Origin: Posidonia oceanica
Taxonomy: Eukaryota; Streptophyta; Magnoliopsida; Alismatales; Posidoniaceae
Assembly: GCA_037176725.1 (NCBI GenBank)
Contig: JAZBRS010000029.1
Location: forward strand, 44,216,001 to 44,280,000
Length of the DNA stretch: 64,000 nucleotides
Reading direction: 5' to 3'
Shown: piece after piece, positions 22,792 through 35,639 of the stretch
How the letters are laid out: each line of letters begins with the position of its first letter
Position numbering within the stretch: position 1 is the first letter of the stretch
Position numbers and translations under genes: made by a program
Notes under the pieces: generated by a model
What the model was told of the DNA's origin: nothing
Seen by the model: only the letters and a program-made list of their open reading frames with translations
Database searches by the model: none

Positions 22792-24395
22792 GATATAGAA
22801 GAGACCACCTCGACTGGTTCCTTGTTAAAGTTTTCCGCCATGACAACGATGACATCGTCGCCCCAGCGAAACCTGATCATGCGATGGAGGGTCGAGGGGA
22901 TCACTTGATGCTTGTGCAGCCAAGGGCGCCCAAGCAGAAGATTAAAAGAAGGCTCCAAGTCGACGTTATAGAACTTGACATCGAGTTCGACTGGGCCAAT
23001 GGTAAGAGGAATAACCAGGATCCCCAAAGAATCATAGTGCGTATTGTCGAAAGAGGTCATTCCCTTCACGATTGGCGTGATATCCTCGGCTTTGAATCCA
23101 TGCTTCATTACTGTACGTAGGGGACAGACGTTAAGGCCTGACCCATTATCGACCAGCGAGAGGGGAATGCGGAACCTTTTGAACTGCACCGTGATAAACA
23201 GGGGCTGATTATAGTTAGTCACCGCTGTAGGCAGTTCATCGCTCGAGAAAGAGATGACCTGCGGCTCCACGATCATACCCACCATATTTTCCAGAGTTGT
23301 AGGCTCGATGGTTTGGGACACATAGGTGGCCTGGAACACGTGGAGAAAAACCTCTCGATGTTCGTGGGAAGAATGTATCAGGTTCCAAATGGAGATGTTA
23401 GCCTTGACTTTTTTCAACTGGGCCGTTATGTCAGCTAAAGGCTGGTTTTTTTTGGTGGTGGGGATAATGCCTCTGGTGGCAGGTTTTGTAGAGGTGGGAT
23501 CAGGGGATTGGCCTGTTGGTGGTTGGCTTACAGGTGGGGATGGGCCTGCTGGTGGTTGGCTCACAGGTGGAGTAGGTTCAGGGGGGTTAGGCCTGGCTAT
23601 TGGGGCTGCAGGTCTGGTTATTAGGGCGGCAGGTCTGTAGACCCTCCCCGACTGCGTGACATCTGCACACAATTCTACAGCATAGTCATATGAAACGTAG
23701 TGGGTATCCCTGGTTAAGTTGATTACCAAGGGAGCACGAGCTTCGAGCTCAAGAGGGGCTGCTGGGATATTTGCTGGAGGGTGGATGGATGTAGGATGCT
23801 GCCAGGAAGGATGTGTTGGCTCTGGTTGGGGTCTGGCTTGCAGGCAGACATGGGGTTGAGCCTCTGCTTGTATGGCAGGACTCGCGGTGGCACGCTCCGG
23901 CTTGGCATCCAGTTGGATCATGTGAATCCCCGACTCGGAGCTGGCAAGCACCGTAAGATGGAGGGAAGGAGAAACAGGCACAGAAACGTCATGAATAAGA
24001 TCAAAAGGGTCCACCACGGACGTAGCGGACCCTGAGGGGAAGAGAGAATGTACACCTGAAGTCCCCGCGCCTCGCGGGCCAGAATGCTCCAGCAAAGGCT
24101 GGTGGACGATGCTTGGATTGTGGGGAGCTGTCCCTAATGCAGAGGGGGATGCTGATGGAGGGTTAGATGAAGATGTTGCCTCCTGTGTGTTGATACTGAT
24201 GACCTTTCGGTCAATCAGGTCCTGCACTGCTCCCCGCAAAGTGAGGCAACTATTCGTTGAGTGCCCGACAACTCGATGAAAGTCGCAAAATTGATCCGTC
24301 CTATACCACCTCGTAAGAGGGTTCGGTGGTGGGCAGATCTCGGGGGGTGTGAGGAACGACGCTACCTTAAGGAGGACGGCACTCAACGGCTCCAC
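22787..24395 (-). pseudogene. Element II gag C-terminus and aspartic protease
   Basis: Open for 536 codons on the minus strand, from MEPLSAVLLK to the element I junction. It carries the knuckle C-X2-H-X4-H-X4-C (FCDFHRVVGHSTNSC, about residues 37-51), a Pro-rich linker with PPVSQPP repeats (about 265-300), SIWNLIHSSHEHREVF, then the retroviral-type aspartic protease with LVDNGSGLNVCPL (about 435) and LLLGRPWLHKHQV (about 495). The family matures the Gag-Pol polyprotein. The active-site D-N-G-S motif is typical of Tat proteases. The fragment itself is intact, but the gene is split by element I and gag upstream carries stops. Confidence 0.88.
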
Positions 24396-26308
24396 TAGCT
24401 GAGTGAAGCGACGTTGATGGTTGGGCCGTCTCTACCCTTGGTATTGTCCTTGCCGGACCGGTGCAGCAGGATAGACCAGTCAGGCGGTGGCGGTGATCTA
24501 TGGTGTGTGAGGTGCACTAGGTGTGGCTGCATACACTACCTGATTCGGGCCAGGCAGAGCTACCATGTGGACGGGAGCGGCAGGAGAGTCGATGTATGCA
24601 ACTGTGGTCCGCAGGGGATCCCTCCTTCTGGGGTTGTTGTTGTTGCTACCGCCGTTATTGTTGGTGTTGTTGCTGCTGCTGCCATAGCCGCTGCTGGGGG
24701 AAGTGGCTTGCTTGGCGAAGACGGAGAGCACCGGGAAATTGCCGCTCTGAAGGGAGCTCTCCACGCGTGTGCCGACCCGAATCCGAGATGCAAAACTAGT
24801 GACAGCCTAGATGGCAAGCAGAGCCCCAGTAGATGGCTGCGCGTCTCGAATTACAATCTCAATAGATTCCTCGTCAGAGGGTCTATCGCGAACTTGTGCT
24901 GCAAGGGCACGCCAACGACCGACGTACTCCCCGAACGTCTCGTTGTTTCTCTGCTTAAGGGTGACAAGGTCCTTGCGCTTAGGGACCAAGTCAAGGTTGA
25001 AGGTGTACTGTTCCAGGAATGCCCTGCCAAGGTCGTTCCAAGTCTTGATGGCGGCCATATCAAGTGATGTAAACCACTTGATGGATGGGCTAGTAAGACT
25101 CTTCTGAAATAGGCAGATCAACAGCCTATCATCAGCCTAAAGCTGAGCCAAGTCTCTACAATACGCCTTCAAATGGGCGATGGGGCAGCCCCTACCATTG
25201 TATTTATTAACGGCCGGGATTTTGAACTTCGGTGGGAGTACCGCCTCTGGAAAGCAACAGATGTCCCGGAACTAGTAGGAGTGGAAGTCCGTGCCCTGCA
25301 CTTGACGAAGTGCTTTCTCCATAGCGGCAAACCTGTCGTCGTTGGACTTTGGAGTTGCTGCCGAAGGTGATGGGACAGCAAGGGCAGGGACTACATACGC
25401 CGTTTGGGTCGCACCGAGGTGCTCCTCTGGATCCACCATTGCATCGCCTGGTGATGCAACGGGATGGCCGGCGTATCCATGCAAATGTACAGTGGGTGCT
25501 GTGGGTGGTGCAAAGTATGTAGGGGAAGGAAATTGCTGATGCACAAGATGAGGGTATGCAGGATGTTGTGCAGTGAATTGTGGAGATTGTGGGAGCAACA
25601 GCTGCTGTAGTGGCACGGTGCTAGGCAGTGGGCTAGAGAAGTGCTGTGCTCGAACCAACCCGAGGGGCTGGCCACCAAGTGGTAAAGGTGCATGCTGTGC
25701 GGTGAATGAGGTGTGTGCAGAGGGGGAGGCTGCGCCCCTATCACCGGAGCAGAGAGTAGCTGGGGTGATGGCGAGGGCGGCAGTGCAGCAGGGAATGCCT
25801 AGAGAGTAGGAACAGGATGCCGAGGGATCTCAGGTGCAGAAGGAGCCGGAGGAGGGCGGGCAGACAGAGCCATGCCCTGAAAGATCTGGGCAAGCTCCGC
25901 CAAGTGCTGGTACCGCTCTTCAGGGGTCCTGTCAGTGGGAATGCTGAATTGCAGTGCCGACGGGGGACCAGATGCAAGAGGGGGGACACAGACTGTCTAG
26001 GAGGATAGGATCCTATGGCGAGAGCCGCCGTAGCAGAACCAGTGCCATAGATAATATGGACCTAGGGATCGGAAGGAGTCGAAACGGTCTTCGGAAAGCG
26101 AGTGGCAGTCACCAAGATAGCCTCGGTGATAGGATCCGGAGGGGTATAGACTTGCCCAGACCCTACGGTGGGTAGGGGTCCCCCAGAGGTAAGGGGGAAA
26201 CCTTGGCGTCGTAAGGGGCACAGAGGGTGTCAAGATGGGAGTCGAAGGGACCGAAGTGGAAACCCCCACGACTGTGGTGAGCAAAGGCTCGATGGCGTGC
26301 TGGTCCAT
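24396..26308 (-). pseudogene. Element II gag, decayed
   Basis: The start is MDQHAIEP at 26308. A Pro-rich N-terminus with at least two frame changes (26308-25741) leads into a single frame from 25658. That frame contains PLQQLLLPQ, HGYAGHPVASPGDAMVDPEEHLGAT, the core CCFPEAVLPPKF, WFTSLDMAAIKTW and FGEYVGRWRALAAQVRDRP, and an Asn-rich tract (about 24690-24630). In-frame stops at about 25272, 25137, 24807, 24495 and beyond include TAG where relatives have CAG. It is in the same frame as the protease ORF, as expected for a Gag-Pro fusion. Confidence 0.85.
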
Positions 26309-27617
26309 AGCTGACCACGAGCGAGTAAGAATAGGGCTGCGACAGAAGGGTGAAGGATGATGCCTAGGAGGACCTATAGTCGCAAAGGCGAATAGCTCAG
26401 AAGAGGAGGGTCGAGAACAGGTGACACAATAGAGGCATCAATGAAGCGAAGCACTCAAGCTCCGACAAGGGAACTCGCTCACTGATCTCTGTTGCAAACA
26501 AAGCAAACAGCTGTTAGAACCTGAAAGAAAATGCAAATGCTTAGTTGGTGGTATGAATACATTCATGCAAATGGTATGCTTTCTAGCATGCTCTCTCTCA
26601 CCAATCTAGTGTGTCCTAATAAGTTGTCTACTTCGGACTCATAAGTGTGTGGGTCATCAACTCAGTCAGAAAGTAAGGCTCCTGTCTAGACCCTAGCCTA
26701 GAGCTCAGGTATAATGGGTGGCGCAGTAGTGGCTTTGACCCTGCTGAGGCATGGGCTGTACCCTCTAGTAACACCGACACGACCCTTGACAAGGGGGGAC
26801 AGACTGATCGACTCGCCCTGTGCCAAAGCAGTTGGACGAGAGGCTGGGACTATCCTTCTCAGACTGATAGGTAGACTCATATGAGAAGATGCATGCCCTA
26901 TATGATGCTTCATGCAAAATGATTAAAGTTTTTTAATCTTGTGCATTTTATTAACCCAAGGGGGGGTGAAGGTGTGTTGATGTCTCTAGTAGATCCTAGA
27001 TTTGACTTTTACTTGCTGTTTTTAATTGCCAAGCGGGAGGGAGCAACCAGTCTTTAGTTGTCCTTAAACCTAATGCAAAAGGGGAAGAAAATCACCCAAA
27101 CATGGCAAGCAATCAACACACATCACAGATAAAAGCATGCACATGGCATGTGCAAGTGTTCGTGGACATGATTGTAAGGGAAAAACATTCATCATATAAA
27201 AAAGCAAGTATGCAGGGCATGTGCGTGTACAATGGCATAGCAAGGGTGTAAAACAAAGCAATTACCATTCAAAAGGCATGTATTATTGTGCCAAACAAGT
27301 ATTTAGACATGCATTATGCGAGAAAGTAAAGTAATGACAAGCCAGCAGATAAATAAGTAAAGACAGGTAAGTAGTAGAGCATGTAAAGATAAAGCAAGCA
27401 GTAAAGCACGTAAACAGGCAAGGTAAGCAAAAACAATGCAAGCAAGAAGCCAAGAAGGAAAGCCGAAGTTTGAATCCTTAGCAGAGTTGCCACTATGCGA
27501 CTCGCTGGGAATCGAGACAGGCGAGCAAGCAAATAGATAAGGCAAAGGCACAAAGCAAGCAAATAATACAAAACCCAAGCGGCGAGAAAGCCAAAAAACG
27601 AAAGCCGGAGTTTAGTA
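26309..27617 (-). other. Element II leader with duplicated PBS flank
   Basis: Non-coding. A block at about 26640-26885 matches the leader blocks of elements I and III. AT-rich sequence follows. At about 27440-27510 a diverged copy of the PBS and its flank occurs (AGAGTTGCCACTATGCGA), about 140 bp from the true PBS, followed by repeated GGCGAGAAAGCCAAAAAACGAAAGCCG-like sequence. Confidence 0.6.
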
Positions 27618-27635
27618 TCCCTAGTAGAGTCGCCA
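27618..27635 (-). other. Primer-binding site of element II
   Basis: The minus strand reads TGGCGACTCTACTAGGGA, one base inside the LTR end CTACA at 27637. It matches 15 of 18 positions of the element III PBS by eye. Confidence 0.8.
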
Positions 27636-27636
27636 C

Positions 27637-30600
27637 TGTAGCGATCCCAGCGTTCGGATCGTCCATGCACGACGCCAGAGCTCGCGTGCACCGATTAGAA
27701 TCAGGTTCACTATTAACGGGTGTATCTGAGAAGGGAAACTTGACTCGAAAACACCGAAAAAAGGTGAAAAAGGAAAATATAAGACAAATCAGAGTCGCCA
27801 CCGTGTCTATTAAGTCGAGAGACAAGGAAAATCGAGGAAATGCATAAAAACATGCAAAACCACACAAAAAGATGCAATGCAATGCAATGCTATGCAAAGA
27901 AGATGACTCATACCAAGGACTAGGGCAAAACGGTCATTGCGGGCCAGAGAAAGGGTAAGGACTCCTGTTACGCATGGGGAAGGTGTTAGGCATCCCCGAC
28001 ATGCCCAAGGAATTGGTCTTTCTAGGCTTATGCTCGCTTATGAGGGATGATGCATGCTTTGGATGCCTAAGTGCCATGAATGCCTGCTAAATGATGTGCC
28101 TAAATGCTTTAGTGCTAGATATGCTGTGATTACATGCCAAAGTGTGTGTTCTAAATGATGTGATGCACAAGGAAGGTAAACGTGCAACCTATGTGCTCAG
28201 CAGCGCTGTCAGTGTTCCGAACCGGACGAACCCTGGTTCGTGAGAACTCCGGATAGTAAACATCATAGCCCTAATGCAAATGCAGGTGGTGAAACAAAAC
28301 TTGCGATGAAAACTAAGCAAATGCAAGCGACATGCAAAGGAAAGTGAAAGTCGGTGCGAGAAACGATGCAATGCGGGCGATATGCAAAGGAAAACAAGGT
28401 GGGCACCTAAAACGATGCAAATGCAAAAGAAAACGAATACGGGCACGCAAAACGGTGCAAATGCAAGCAATATGCAAAGAAAAACAAAGCAGGCACGCAA
28501 AACGATGCAAATGCAAAAGAAAACGAATGCGGACATGCAAAACGATGCAAATGCAAAAGAAAACGAAAGCAGGCATGTAAAACGGTGCAAATGCCAAAGA
28601 AGGCGAAAGCAGGCATGCAAAACGGTGCAAATGCAAGCGACATGTAAAGAAAACAGATGTGGGCACGTAAAATGATGCAAATGCAAGCGAAAACGAATGT
28701 AGGCACACAAAATGATGCAAATGCAAGCGAAAACCGATGTGGGTGCGCAAAACAGTGTAAATGCAAGTGATACGCGAAGGAAAACAAAGTGGGGCGAAAA
28801 GCCAAGTAAAAATGCACAATGCAAGCGTGAAGGCAAGCAAAGGGGAAAGAAAACAAGGGCGTGAAAGCCTAATCTACATGCTTGCGAAGATAGGGCGCGA
28901 AAACAATGCATACAGTGCAAATGACAGGCAAAGAGTGATTTAGATGGACTTATCTTGAGGATCTAAAGCCTGATCTGAGATAACTTTGGTTAGAATGAAA
29001 GTTCATTCAACCAGGAAGACCTGAACAGTTAGATCGTGAAAATCCAATGGTCCGATCAAAAGTTATTCAAGAATCAAGTTAGAAGGCTCAAGGGCTAGAA
29101 AAAGTGGTCTAATAGGGACCTAGGTGCAAATTAACCCTAAGTGTGTGCGAAACAGGGTGTATGCATGCAAAAGATGTTGAGAATGCTTAAATGGATACAG
29201 GAATGCAATGTGCTATGATATGGGAGTGCAAATGCATGCAGAAATGCAATGCAGGGACCTAAGTGTGATTTAGGAAAATTGTAGGGGCCTACATGCAAAA
29301 TGTCCCTATATATGTGCAAAACAGGGCAAATGCATGCAAGAATGCTAATGCAATGATGCATAGGCTGAATGCAATGCTAATTGGAAGATATGCATGCAAA
29401 AATGCAAGAAAATGGCCTAAATGCAATTTTGAAAACTTGTAGGACCTAAATGCAATGCAAAGAAAGCATGCAAACATCCAAAAGTAGGAAACAGGGACCG
29501 ATGTGCAATTTCTACATGTTCATGGGCTTTTTTACAATGTCATGTGGTTTAAAAAATGCAATTTAAGTGATGCATGCCTATGCAAAGGACTAAAATGCAA
29601 TAAACACAAGTTGCAGGACTTTATTGCAATGTAATAAAGTTTATTATCACATTTAAATCATAGTTATAAGAAAACTGGACCTAAATGCAATAATGGGAAA
29701 CCACAGAACTTTATTACAATGTAATAAGGTTTAAAATTGCATATCAAATCACAGTTATAAGAAAACTAGACCAAAATGCAATAATTGAAACTTGTTGGAC
29801 TTTATTACAATGTAATAAGGTTTAAAATCCACATTTAAATCAAATCTGGAACCAAATTGGACCTAAATGCAAATATTAAAATCCTGTGGGCTTTATTCCA
29901 TTGCAATAAGGTTTAAAATCACATCTGATATGTGACTGGACCTAAATGCAATTAAAAACATTGTTTGGGGTTTTCTATAATGCAATATAGTTTAAAACAA
30001 GCATTAAATGAATGCATGATTGAACTGGGGACTGGAATGTAATTAAAACATGCTTCTGGTTTTTTTATTAATGCAATATAGTTTAAATGTAGGTTTAAAT
30101 GAAATGCATGAACTGATATTGGACTAAAATGCAATTTTGAAAACATGCAGTACTTTATTTCAATGCAATATGGTTTTAAAATGTATTTAAATGATTTTTA
30201 AACCAACAGATGGACTGAAATGCAAATATAAAAGCATGCTGTATTTTAATGCAATGTAATATGGTTTTAAATGTCATTTAAATGAAATGCAAACCAATAG
30301 AGGACTGGAATGCAAATAAAATATAACATAGAATAAAAGATGCAATGCAATATGGTAAATATGCAATTTAAATGAAAAGCTAAACAGGCAGAGGACCCAC
30401 ATGCAAATAAAATACAATGCATGATTTAAAATGCAATGTAATAAGATAAAAAACAGACATTTAAATGACTTTAATCAACTACAGGACTTGAAAGTAAATG
30501 AAATAAGCTACTAGACTAAACTTAAATGATATCAAAAGATTTTGAACAACAGCAGGATTGAAGTGTAATAAAAAGAAAGATCAGAAGTTAAAAGCAATGC

Positions 30601-33272
30601 AATATAGTTTTAATCAAACATTAAATGAAACTTAAACCATGCTAGGACTGAAACGAAAACAAAAAAAGGTGAGCACTAAATTGCAAAGCCAGAACCAAAA
30701 CTAAAAATTAAAATCAAACTTAAACGCTATAGTTGAATAGTGTGTCCTCGACTCTCCGGTAATGCAGCAGCTGAGGGCGACGCTCCAGGCGGCGGCGGGC
30801 TTAGCTGAGGCCTTAGGAGGCTGGAGGAGGTTTGCCCGGAGGTGCCGGTGGTCTTGGCGGCGCGCGGCGATGACCGAAGCGGTCTGTCGACCTCGGTGAC
30901 TTTCTATAGAGGAAGGCGGAGGTGGTCTGGCTTCTGGAGTGCACGGCGAGGCTCGAGCAGAGCTTGGGAAGCATCCCGGAGGTTCGGCGAGCGCAGCAGA
31001 GGCAATCCGGAGGCTGGAGGGAGGTCGGCGAGCACTAACGACCTCAGGAGCTTGCGTAGAGGAGACGGCAGACGGGAGGTGGCCTAGAGTGCTCGACGAG
31101 GTCTGGAGAGGAGCGGAGCAGACTCCTGGAGTCTCGGCGGAGGTTTGGGCGAAATCTGGAGTGGTTCGGTGCACTGTGACGCGCAGAGGGAGGTAGCGGA
31201 GCTTCAGCGGAGCAGAGGAGCACACGGGCGGAGGAAGGCCTAGAACGGTGCGCAGAGGGCCAGGGGAGCTAGCTGGTGTCCTAGCGAAGCTCAGGGTGAA
31301 GCTTGGAGCAGCGGAGGAGCTTCAGAGCGACAGGATGACGCCAGCGGAGCCGCGAGAGCTCACCGGGGAAGACGACCACATGACGGAGCTCGAATCCTAA
31401 ACTAGGCTTCTAATCCTAAAAGTAACTAACTAGAAAGCATAAATGGCATGCTACAAGCAAGAAAATGAAGTCATTTACCCTTGAAGCGTGCCGGAGCTGG
31501 CTGGCAACGTCGAGTTGCCTCCTGGAAGTTGCAGGCGGTCTGCTGGGGTGCTGCGGTGGCTGGGGAAGCGGCGCAGCGATAGGAGCGCGTTCGTGGCGTT
31601 ACGGCAGAGCTTCTGGAGCACTCAAACGTGAGCTCGCGTGCATAGGCGAAGAAAATGGATTTTGGGTGTCGTCTGGTCTTTCTGGGCTCAACTAGGCTTG
31701 GTGGCTCTCTAGGTTGCTCGGAGGTGGGTTCTGGGTTCGTGGTGGTGTGGTGAAGGCAATGGTGTGGTCGGCGAAGGGTTCTGGGTGCGAGGTTACCAGG
31801 TTGCTGAAGGAGAATGCACTGTGGAGAAGGAGGGAAATTTTGGGTTCAGGTTTGCTCTCCGGGATACTCTCTCAATTGCACTAGGTGTGGTGTTTTGGAG
31901 AGGAAGAAGATTGGATGGTTTTGTTCTCCTAGGAGCACTCAATTGAGGCTGGCAGGGGGCATGGGTTCTGCTGGCAATTGGCAAGAGCACAGAGCGAAGT
32001 AGAGGTGTTGGCAGTGACCAGGAGGCCGGCGGAGTGGGTGAGCTTGTGAGGCTGGACTCCGCCGCACGATGGCGTGAAGGCAGAGGAAGAGTGTGCGGTG
32101 GTGAGAGGCGCTGTGAGTGGTGGAGTCTGCAGAGGAAATGTGTGTTGGATTTTTGAAGCAAGGAGGGAAAATGGAGAAGGAAAGGGAGGAAGTGGGTCGG
32201 GCTGAGGGAGAAGGCTGGGCTGAGAAATAAAATAAAAAGAAAGAAAGAAAAAGGAAGAAGAAGGAGAAAGGTGTGGATGGGCTTGGGCTGGATTCTAAAA
32301 AGAAAAGGAAAAAAGAAATGGGAGATGAGGGGGAGATAAGGAAATAAGGAGAAGAAGGGAAGAAATGAAGTGGGCTTGGGCTTGGAAGATTGGGCTTGGT
32401 GCTAAGGAAAGAAAAAAAGAGAAAAAAGAATGGGAAAGAAGAAAAAGGGAGAGAAAGAGTGGTTAAGTTTTGGGTTTTTAAATGATTGTTGTTTTAGGGT
32501 TTTAAAAGGTGATTTTTTGTTTGATGTGAGGGTGTGACCTAGGTTTTCTAGGTTTTTTAAAAAGGGGGGTTTGACCTAGGTCTCAAGTGGACTGCTTCCT
32601 AGGGTTTTAAGGATGGTTTTCTAGGTTTTTCTCCTTTTGTATTTTCTAGATTTTTGTTTTAAGGTTTGGTTTTTTAATTTTAATTTGTTTTCTTAGATTT
32701 TTAATTTGTTTTCTTTTAAGTTTATTGTTCTTTTGTTTTCTTTTAAGTTTTGTTTTTTGTTCTTTTGTTTTCTTTTAAGTTTTTATTCTTTTGTTTTCTT
32801 TTAAGTTTTTAATTTGTTTTCTTTAAAGTTTTGTTTTTTGTTTCTTTTTTTTTAAGTTTTTGCTTAATTGTTTTTCCTAGTTTTAATTGTTTTTCTAGAG
32901 TTTTAAATGTGCATGTTTTTTAGGGCTTTGGAATGTGTAAGTTTTTAGGGTTTGTTTGATGGATTTTCCTAGGATTTTTGGATTGGTTTTTTCTAGGTTT
33001 TTGTGGGTGGTTTTCCTACGTTTTTTTATTGTATTTTCTAGGGTTAAAAAGTGTAGTTTTCAAGGTTAAAAAGGGTGTTTTTCCCTAGGGTGTTGCACTA
33101 TTTTTTTTCTAGAGTTTTTGGGGATTGTTTTCTTGGGTTTGGTCTTAAGGTTTTGGGTTTTCTAGTTTTCTAAAGTTGTTAATTTCCCGGTTTTTTGGTG
33201 TGGGTGTTTTCTAAGTCATCCTAGAGCGAAAGAGAGAGCCACTGAGCAAGGGTCAGAAGTGGGGTGTCAATA
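27637..33272 (-). repeat. Element II 5' LTR
   Basis: The 5636-bp LTR runs TATTGACACCCC (at 33272) to GGATCGCTACA (at 27637) on the minus strand. It has the same order of parts as the solo LTR: T-rich/A-rich U3 (33272-32430), GGGCTTGGGCTTGG promoter-side motifs (about 32275-32395), GC-rich segment (about 31990-30740), ATGCAATAATAAGG-word tract (30700-28950), minisatellite (28800-28330), U5 block (28025-27955) and PBS-like TGGCGACTCTG (27790-27800). ORFs over 30842-32161 have no recognised domain. Confidence 0.85.
28330..28800. repeat. Minisatellite of LTR II
   Basis: Diverged 25-60-bp units with GGCACGCAAAACGGTGCAAATGC as core, the counterpart of the 30-bp array in the solo LTR but only a handful of copies. 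The plus and minus ORFs covering it (28332-28675, 28920-28189) are repeat-driven. Confidence 0.7.
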
Positions 33273-33300
33273 ATTACATGAAGTATTCTAACCTCAGGTT

Positions 33301-33433
33301 TGTGTTGAAGATGTTCTACATCTACTACAGGAGGTGGGTTCCCAAGTTCACAAAGTTCGTTGTATATGGAGACGAGATCCGCTAAACCAAGCTTAGAAAA
33401 GGATGGCGGTGTAACTTTGCTGAAAGAAGGCTG
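33301..33433 (-). pseudogene. Possible host exon next to LTR II
   Basis: On the minus strand an open stretch of about 44 codons begins after a pyrimidine-rich TTTTCATGTCAG acceptor-like sequence and ends at GAG|GTTAGA, a donor-like sequence 28 bp before the LTR. It encodes a non-repetitive segment with PPSFSKLGLADLVSIYNEL and NPPPVVDVEHLQHK. I do not recognise the protein. It would mean element II landed in an intron in sense orientation. The composition differs from the neighbouring LTRs. Chance openness cannot be excluded. Confidence 0.35.
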
Positions 33434-34256
33434 ACATGAAAACAAAAATTAACCATGATAATACAATCACAAAGTGAAGCATTTTCAATTAAAAATTTCA
33501 ACTAAAAGTAAGTTTAAAATCTATATGTGGTAGATATATTCTATAATAAACAATTATAGAAGCCACACAATGCAGATTGAATAGATAAGGATAAAAGAGC
33601 ATCTAACTAACCAATAGAAAAGATAATCATGAAGTTGAAAAAGGAAATAGTGAATTTTTAGGCATCTTTACAAATTTCTTAGGTATCTTCACAAATCTAT
33701 TGCAATGCACATCAAATCTTGACCCATCAACTAGGTGTGCAATACATTCTAATGATAGCTCATTATATAGATCCAATACTGGTAAGTAAAATTGTAAACA
33801 TACATGGAAAATTAAGAGAAACTAAAAATGGGAGAATTATGATACGGATATCTCATATATAATGATGGGATGCCACCATTAAACTACAAATCGACCCAAA
33901 CTTATGATTAAATAGTTCTAGTACAGCTAATCATAGAATTTCAAGTATTCTTTGATGTATTTGCATTCTTTTGTTTTTGAAGTACAAAATCAATAGGACT
34001 ATTTTCCCTTCAAGGCGAATAGCTATGGCAAACGTGTCATCAGCCATATTGTATAACTAGTTAACCTAAGCATCATAGCCTCCCTCTACCATCTTGTCAA
34101 TTATTGCAAATGTTATTTAAAAGACCATGATAAGAATGAGTGTTGTTCTAATTTAAAATTCTCAAATTAAGCTATTCAATTTATTTACTTCAAATATATA
34201 TAGATTTTTACCAGATAGCATACCAATGAAAATATTTATGAACCATTCTTTTTTAG
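33434..34256. other. AT-rich non-repetitive interval
   Basis: About 820 bp of AT-rich sequence, unlike the flanking LTRs, with no ORF, repeat or RNA gene that I can support. It resembles intron or intergenic host DNA. Confidence 0.4.
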
Positions 34257-34280
34257 AATTTTATATTCTGCATTACTATG
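34257..34280 (+). pseudogene. Possible exon start, split by element III
   Basis: A TTCTTTTTTAG acceptor-like sequence precedes 24 bp that, after removal of element III and one CTATG copy, continue in frame at 60253-60335 for 35 codons to TGA. The encoded segment includes GNWKLKPEETKPLEEWC. I do not recognise it. Thirty-five open codons is weak evidence alone. Confidence 0.28.
34276..34280. other. Target-site duplication of element III
   Basis: CTATG lies directly before the 5' LTR and again at 60248-60252 directly after the 3' LTR. It is a perfect 5-bp match. Confidence 0.95.
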
Positions 34281-35639
34281 TGTTGACACCCCATCTTGAC
34301 AGGCCCGGACCCTTGGAGCCCTCTTGGTGATTGCTAGATCAGACCCCAACCAAACCCTAACCCTAATCCTCCTCTCTGCCCTTCAAAATCAGCCTGTTTT
34401 GACCTAAACCTTTACCCCCCTTCCCAACCTCAAAACCTAATCAAAATCCATAGGAAAGCCCACCACTATCCACCCAACAGGCCTACCCAAGAACTTAGAA
34501 ATTTCCAAACCTAACCCATTCCCAAAAACCATAGAAAACTTAGGTGAAACTACCCTTTTTCTACACCTTGAAACTCCTCCAAAACCTCTTTAGAATCAAA
34601 CCAAAACTTCAAAACCAAGACTTCAAACCCTAGACTACCCACTCACCAATTTTCACCCCATTCCAAGACCATTAAGACCCTCTTTCACCCAAATTATCCT
34701 TTTCTCTCTCCGGGATTATCATTTTCTCTCTCCTCTCTCTCTCTCCTGATTATCATCTCTCTCTTCACCCCTTTCTTATCCTTTTTCTGGTCTAGCTGTG
34801 GGCCCCCTCTGTGCTTCTATCCTTCCTCTATCTTATCCCTATTTTTACTTTATTTTTAACACTTTTTCTGAATTTTAAAAAAATCGTTTTCCTCCAACCT
34901 ATCTCTTTTCCTCTTATCTTCCTCTTTTTTCCATTTCTTTCTTCCTTCTCTTTTTCTTTTCTCCCTTCTGTAAAAATCCACAAAAACCCATAAAAATCTG
35001 TAAAATCTCAAAACACAAAAGAAACAAATCAGAACCCTAAGAAAAACAATTAAAAAACGTTAAACAAGCAATTAACAACTTAAACTTAACTAAATCAAGC
35101 TAAAAGGAAAACCAAACATGCAAGCTAAAAAATGCAAAACAAATCAAAAGAAAACACTGAAAAATCAACAAAAAAGCTAAAATAAAATCAAAACCCAGCA
35201 AAAATAAAAACCCCATCAGAAGAATTAAAAGACAAACCCTAAAAAGGAGAATTAAAAATCAAACACTAGAACAAGTAATTTAAGAAGGTAAAAGACTTAA
35301 CCTAATAAACATAAGAAAGACAAGTTAAAAACTTAATTAAAAAAGAAAAGAAAAACACAATGAAAGACTTAAAAAACACCCTCTCAAACCAGAAAAACCC
35401 AACCAAAAACTTCAAGAAAAATCAACAAATAAAAATCAAAACATAGTTTAAAAGACTTAAGAAAGAAAAAACCCTAAGAAGACTAAAACTTAAGAACCTA
35501 AAACCAACCCTGATTAATACGAAATTAAATCCTAAAAAATCCTAATCAATATCCTAAGTTCCCAACAAGGGAAACACAATTTTTAAAACAATTTAAAAAA
35601 GGTTTAACAAACGTTTAATCAAGTGAAAACTAATTAAAA

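Larger units (their letters stand above)
22787..33272 (-). mobile_element. Element II: Tat-type retrotransposon, 5' part
   Basis: Minus-strand element with LTR (27637-33272), PBS (27618-27635), leader, gag and protease, interrupted at 22787 by element I and continued at 1505-1. Its 3' half, including any RT, integrase and 3' LTR, is left of the window, so whether it was autonomous cannot be judged. The LTR starts TATTGACACC rather than TGTTGACACC, a decayed terminus. Confidence 0.85.

Noticed and set aside
30741..31225. Minus-strand Ser/Pro-rich ORF in LTR II as a host gene
   Set aside because: Lies in the GC-rich LTR segment that has counterparts in the solo LTR and element III LTRs; no domain, and the frame is not shared.
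34352..34372. Interstitial telomere array
   Set aside because: Only two or three CCCTAA words, repeated in the other LTR; better read as telobox-like promoter words.
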